Origin: Liolophura sinensis
Taxonomy: Eukaryota > Mollusca > Polyplacophora > Chitonida > Chitonidae
Direction of reading: 5' to 3'
DNA length: 64,000 nt
Assembly (NCBI RefSeq): GCF_032854445.1
Contig: NC_088295.1
Coordinates: 25,099,385 to 25,163,384, forward strand
The position numbers and the translations under genes are program-made. This document shows, one piece after another, positions 62,809 through 64,000 of the stretch. A model generated the notes under the pieces. The model did not search any database and was not told the origin of the DNA. It saw only the letters and a program-made list of their open reading frames with translations. How positions within the stretch are numbered: position 1 is the first letter of the stretch; each line of letters opens with the position of its first letter.

Positions 62809-63092
62809 TATATATATAATATAATGTACATGATAATGAATTAGCTTTCCTCAGTTTGATAATAGTACACGACATGTCACCTTCATTTAGTTTGTAAGTC
62901 ATACATGTACATCTAGTACACATGACACATGATATCATAATGAATTAATTTCAAGCAGTTTGATAACTTAACCCATGGCATACATCTTTTACCATGATTT
63001 AGTGCATGTGATTTGTGATAATGAATTAACTAGTTTTCTGCAAACTGATTGATCCAGAACACATACGACTAGTCATCACGATTTGTAATAAT
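62809..63092. repeat. Worn edge of the 79-bp minisatellite
   Basis: After an AT run (62808-62822), pieces such as TTCATTTAGTTTGTAAGTCA, ACATGTACAT and TTTTACCATGATTTAGTGCA recur with poor spacing. They are degenerate relatives of the 79-bp unit. Confidence 0.6.
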
Positions 63093-63438
63093 GTGAGTGA
63101 ATGAGTGCTTAAGGGTTTAATGCCATACTTAGCAATTTTTCAGTCATATAACGATGAAGGAATCCTTAGAGTGCATATAATGTGCCTTCTTGTTGCAGGA
63201 CGCGTTTCCATCGCTCTTTTATCCAGTGCTACTTCACTGAGACATTTTACCGAAGGCAAGTAAGTCGCCCTGCCCAGTGTATTTACTTATGCAGGTCAAC
63301 CAGTCGTTGCACTATCCCCTTCATGCTGAATGCCAAGCGAGGAAGTTACAACTTCCTCTTTTATGTTCTTTGGTGTAACTTAACCCAGGATTGATCCTGG
63401 ATCTATGCTCTACCAACTGTGCTATCAGGGCCAGCCGT
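63093..63438 (-). mobile_element. Family D tRNA-derived SINE, full length
   Basis: On minus, the head at the right edge reads GGCCCTGATAGCACAGTTGG, then TAGAGC (A box TAGCACAGTTGG), and B-box GGATCAATCC. The long body corresponds on plus to CAGTCATATAACGATGAAGG, TTCTTGTTGCAGGACG, CAACCAGTCGTTGCACTATC and GCCAAGCGAGGAAGTTACAA. On plus it begins GTGAGTGAATGAGTGCTTAA. I recall closely similar repeats from mollusc genomes; the exact family name is not known to me. It has no similarity to the family A body. Confidence 0.85.
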
Positions 63439-64000
63439 AATGATTAGACACACATGCATTAAACATGATGGGTACACCATGAGAGTAATTACTGCCTTTT
63501 TCTGCCAACACATGAGGAGTCATAATGAATTATGTTTCAAGTGTGAATTATTTTAGTACAAATGAATCATAATAGATCTATATTAATTTTTAGCAATCTA
63601 GCATGTTACACATATGATGCAGAATAAAGAATGAATGTTTTGTAAACTATACTTTTACCTACAATGTAGTACACATCACTGCATATACGATGAGTACTTA
63701 ATAAGTGATAATACTATGTAAGTCACCATGTAATACTAAACACAATGTAATAAATCAACTGCATGTGTACATGTACACGTACGTTAGGCAAGCCAAACAC
63801 CATCATTAACAATAACATCTAATAAATTGTAACAGGTACCATGCATAATTACCCACATAATTACTGTATATATTGTGTGGAAATTTTTACAAATGTGAAA
63901 AGATATCAGTTCCATATCTCTATCCTTTTCCATATGCTCTTTAGAATGTAATACAATTTTCCTGCTCTGTGGACAAGGCATGACATGACTATTGTACAGA
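63439..64000. other. Right edge, presumed B9D1 intron
   Basis: AT-rich with ACATGTAC words. I searched by eye on the minus strand for the N-terminal half of B9D1 (WNFP and NPYG-type motifs next to a donor) and found nothing. Confidence 0.5.

Noticed and set aside
1-64000. CRISPR arrays, bacterial operons, rRNA, functional tRNA genes, LINE or retroviral reverse transcriptase
   Set aside because: None seen. The regular repeats are minisatellites with long units, the tRNA-like promoters belong to SINEs, and no frame carries reverse transcriptase motifs.

Overview
The window looks like an animal nuclear genome, most likely from a mollusc or another lophotrochozoan. There are no operons and no long open frames. 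The one recognisable host gene is split by GT-AG introns. Several tRNA-derived short interspersed elements (SINEs) of a kind I associate with molluscs, several minisatellites and many short simple repeats are scattered throughout. The species assignment is inference.

Layout. Bases 1-7080 are AT-rich and nearly gene-free. They hold a direct duplication of about 365 bp (3654-4020 and 6186-6552) and, between its copies, a 47-codon frame with a signal-peptide-like start (5936-6079). Bases 7080-11345 form a visibly GC-richer island. It contains a decayed, intronless, protein-primed family-B DNA polymerase of the Polinton/Maverick (adintovirus-like) type, 7387-10512. The relic has several frame changes, in-frame stops and a large internal deletion. 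It is followed by an antisense frame, degenerate repeats and an AGCAT microsatellite. Bases 11345-46119 are again AT-rich with no gene I can name. They carry SINE copies and four minisatellite or degenerate repeat regions (15.2, 37.1, 42.9 and 44.0 kb).

Bases 46120-62073 hold the 3' half of a minus-strand B9D1 gene (B9 domain-containing protein 1, a ciliary transition-zone component). Three coding exons are visible: 61977-62073, 48879-49009 and 46120-46274. They join in phase through introns of 12967 and 2604 bp. The N-terminal exons lie beyond the right edge. A 79-bp minisatellite (62262-62808) and an unrelated tRNA-derived SINE (63093-63438) lie in the next upstream intron.

The genes do not form a pathway: a host cilium gene sits tens of kilobases from a dead virus-like or transposon polymerase. 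No tRNA or rRNA gene, CRISPR array, reverse transcriptase or intact transposase was seen. All percentages and repeat boundaries were judged by eye.
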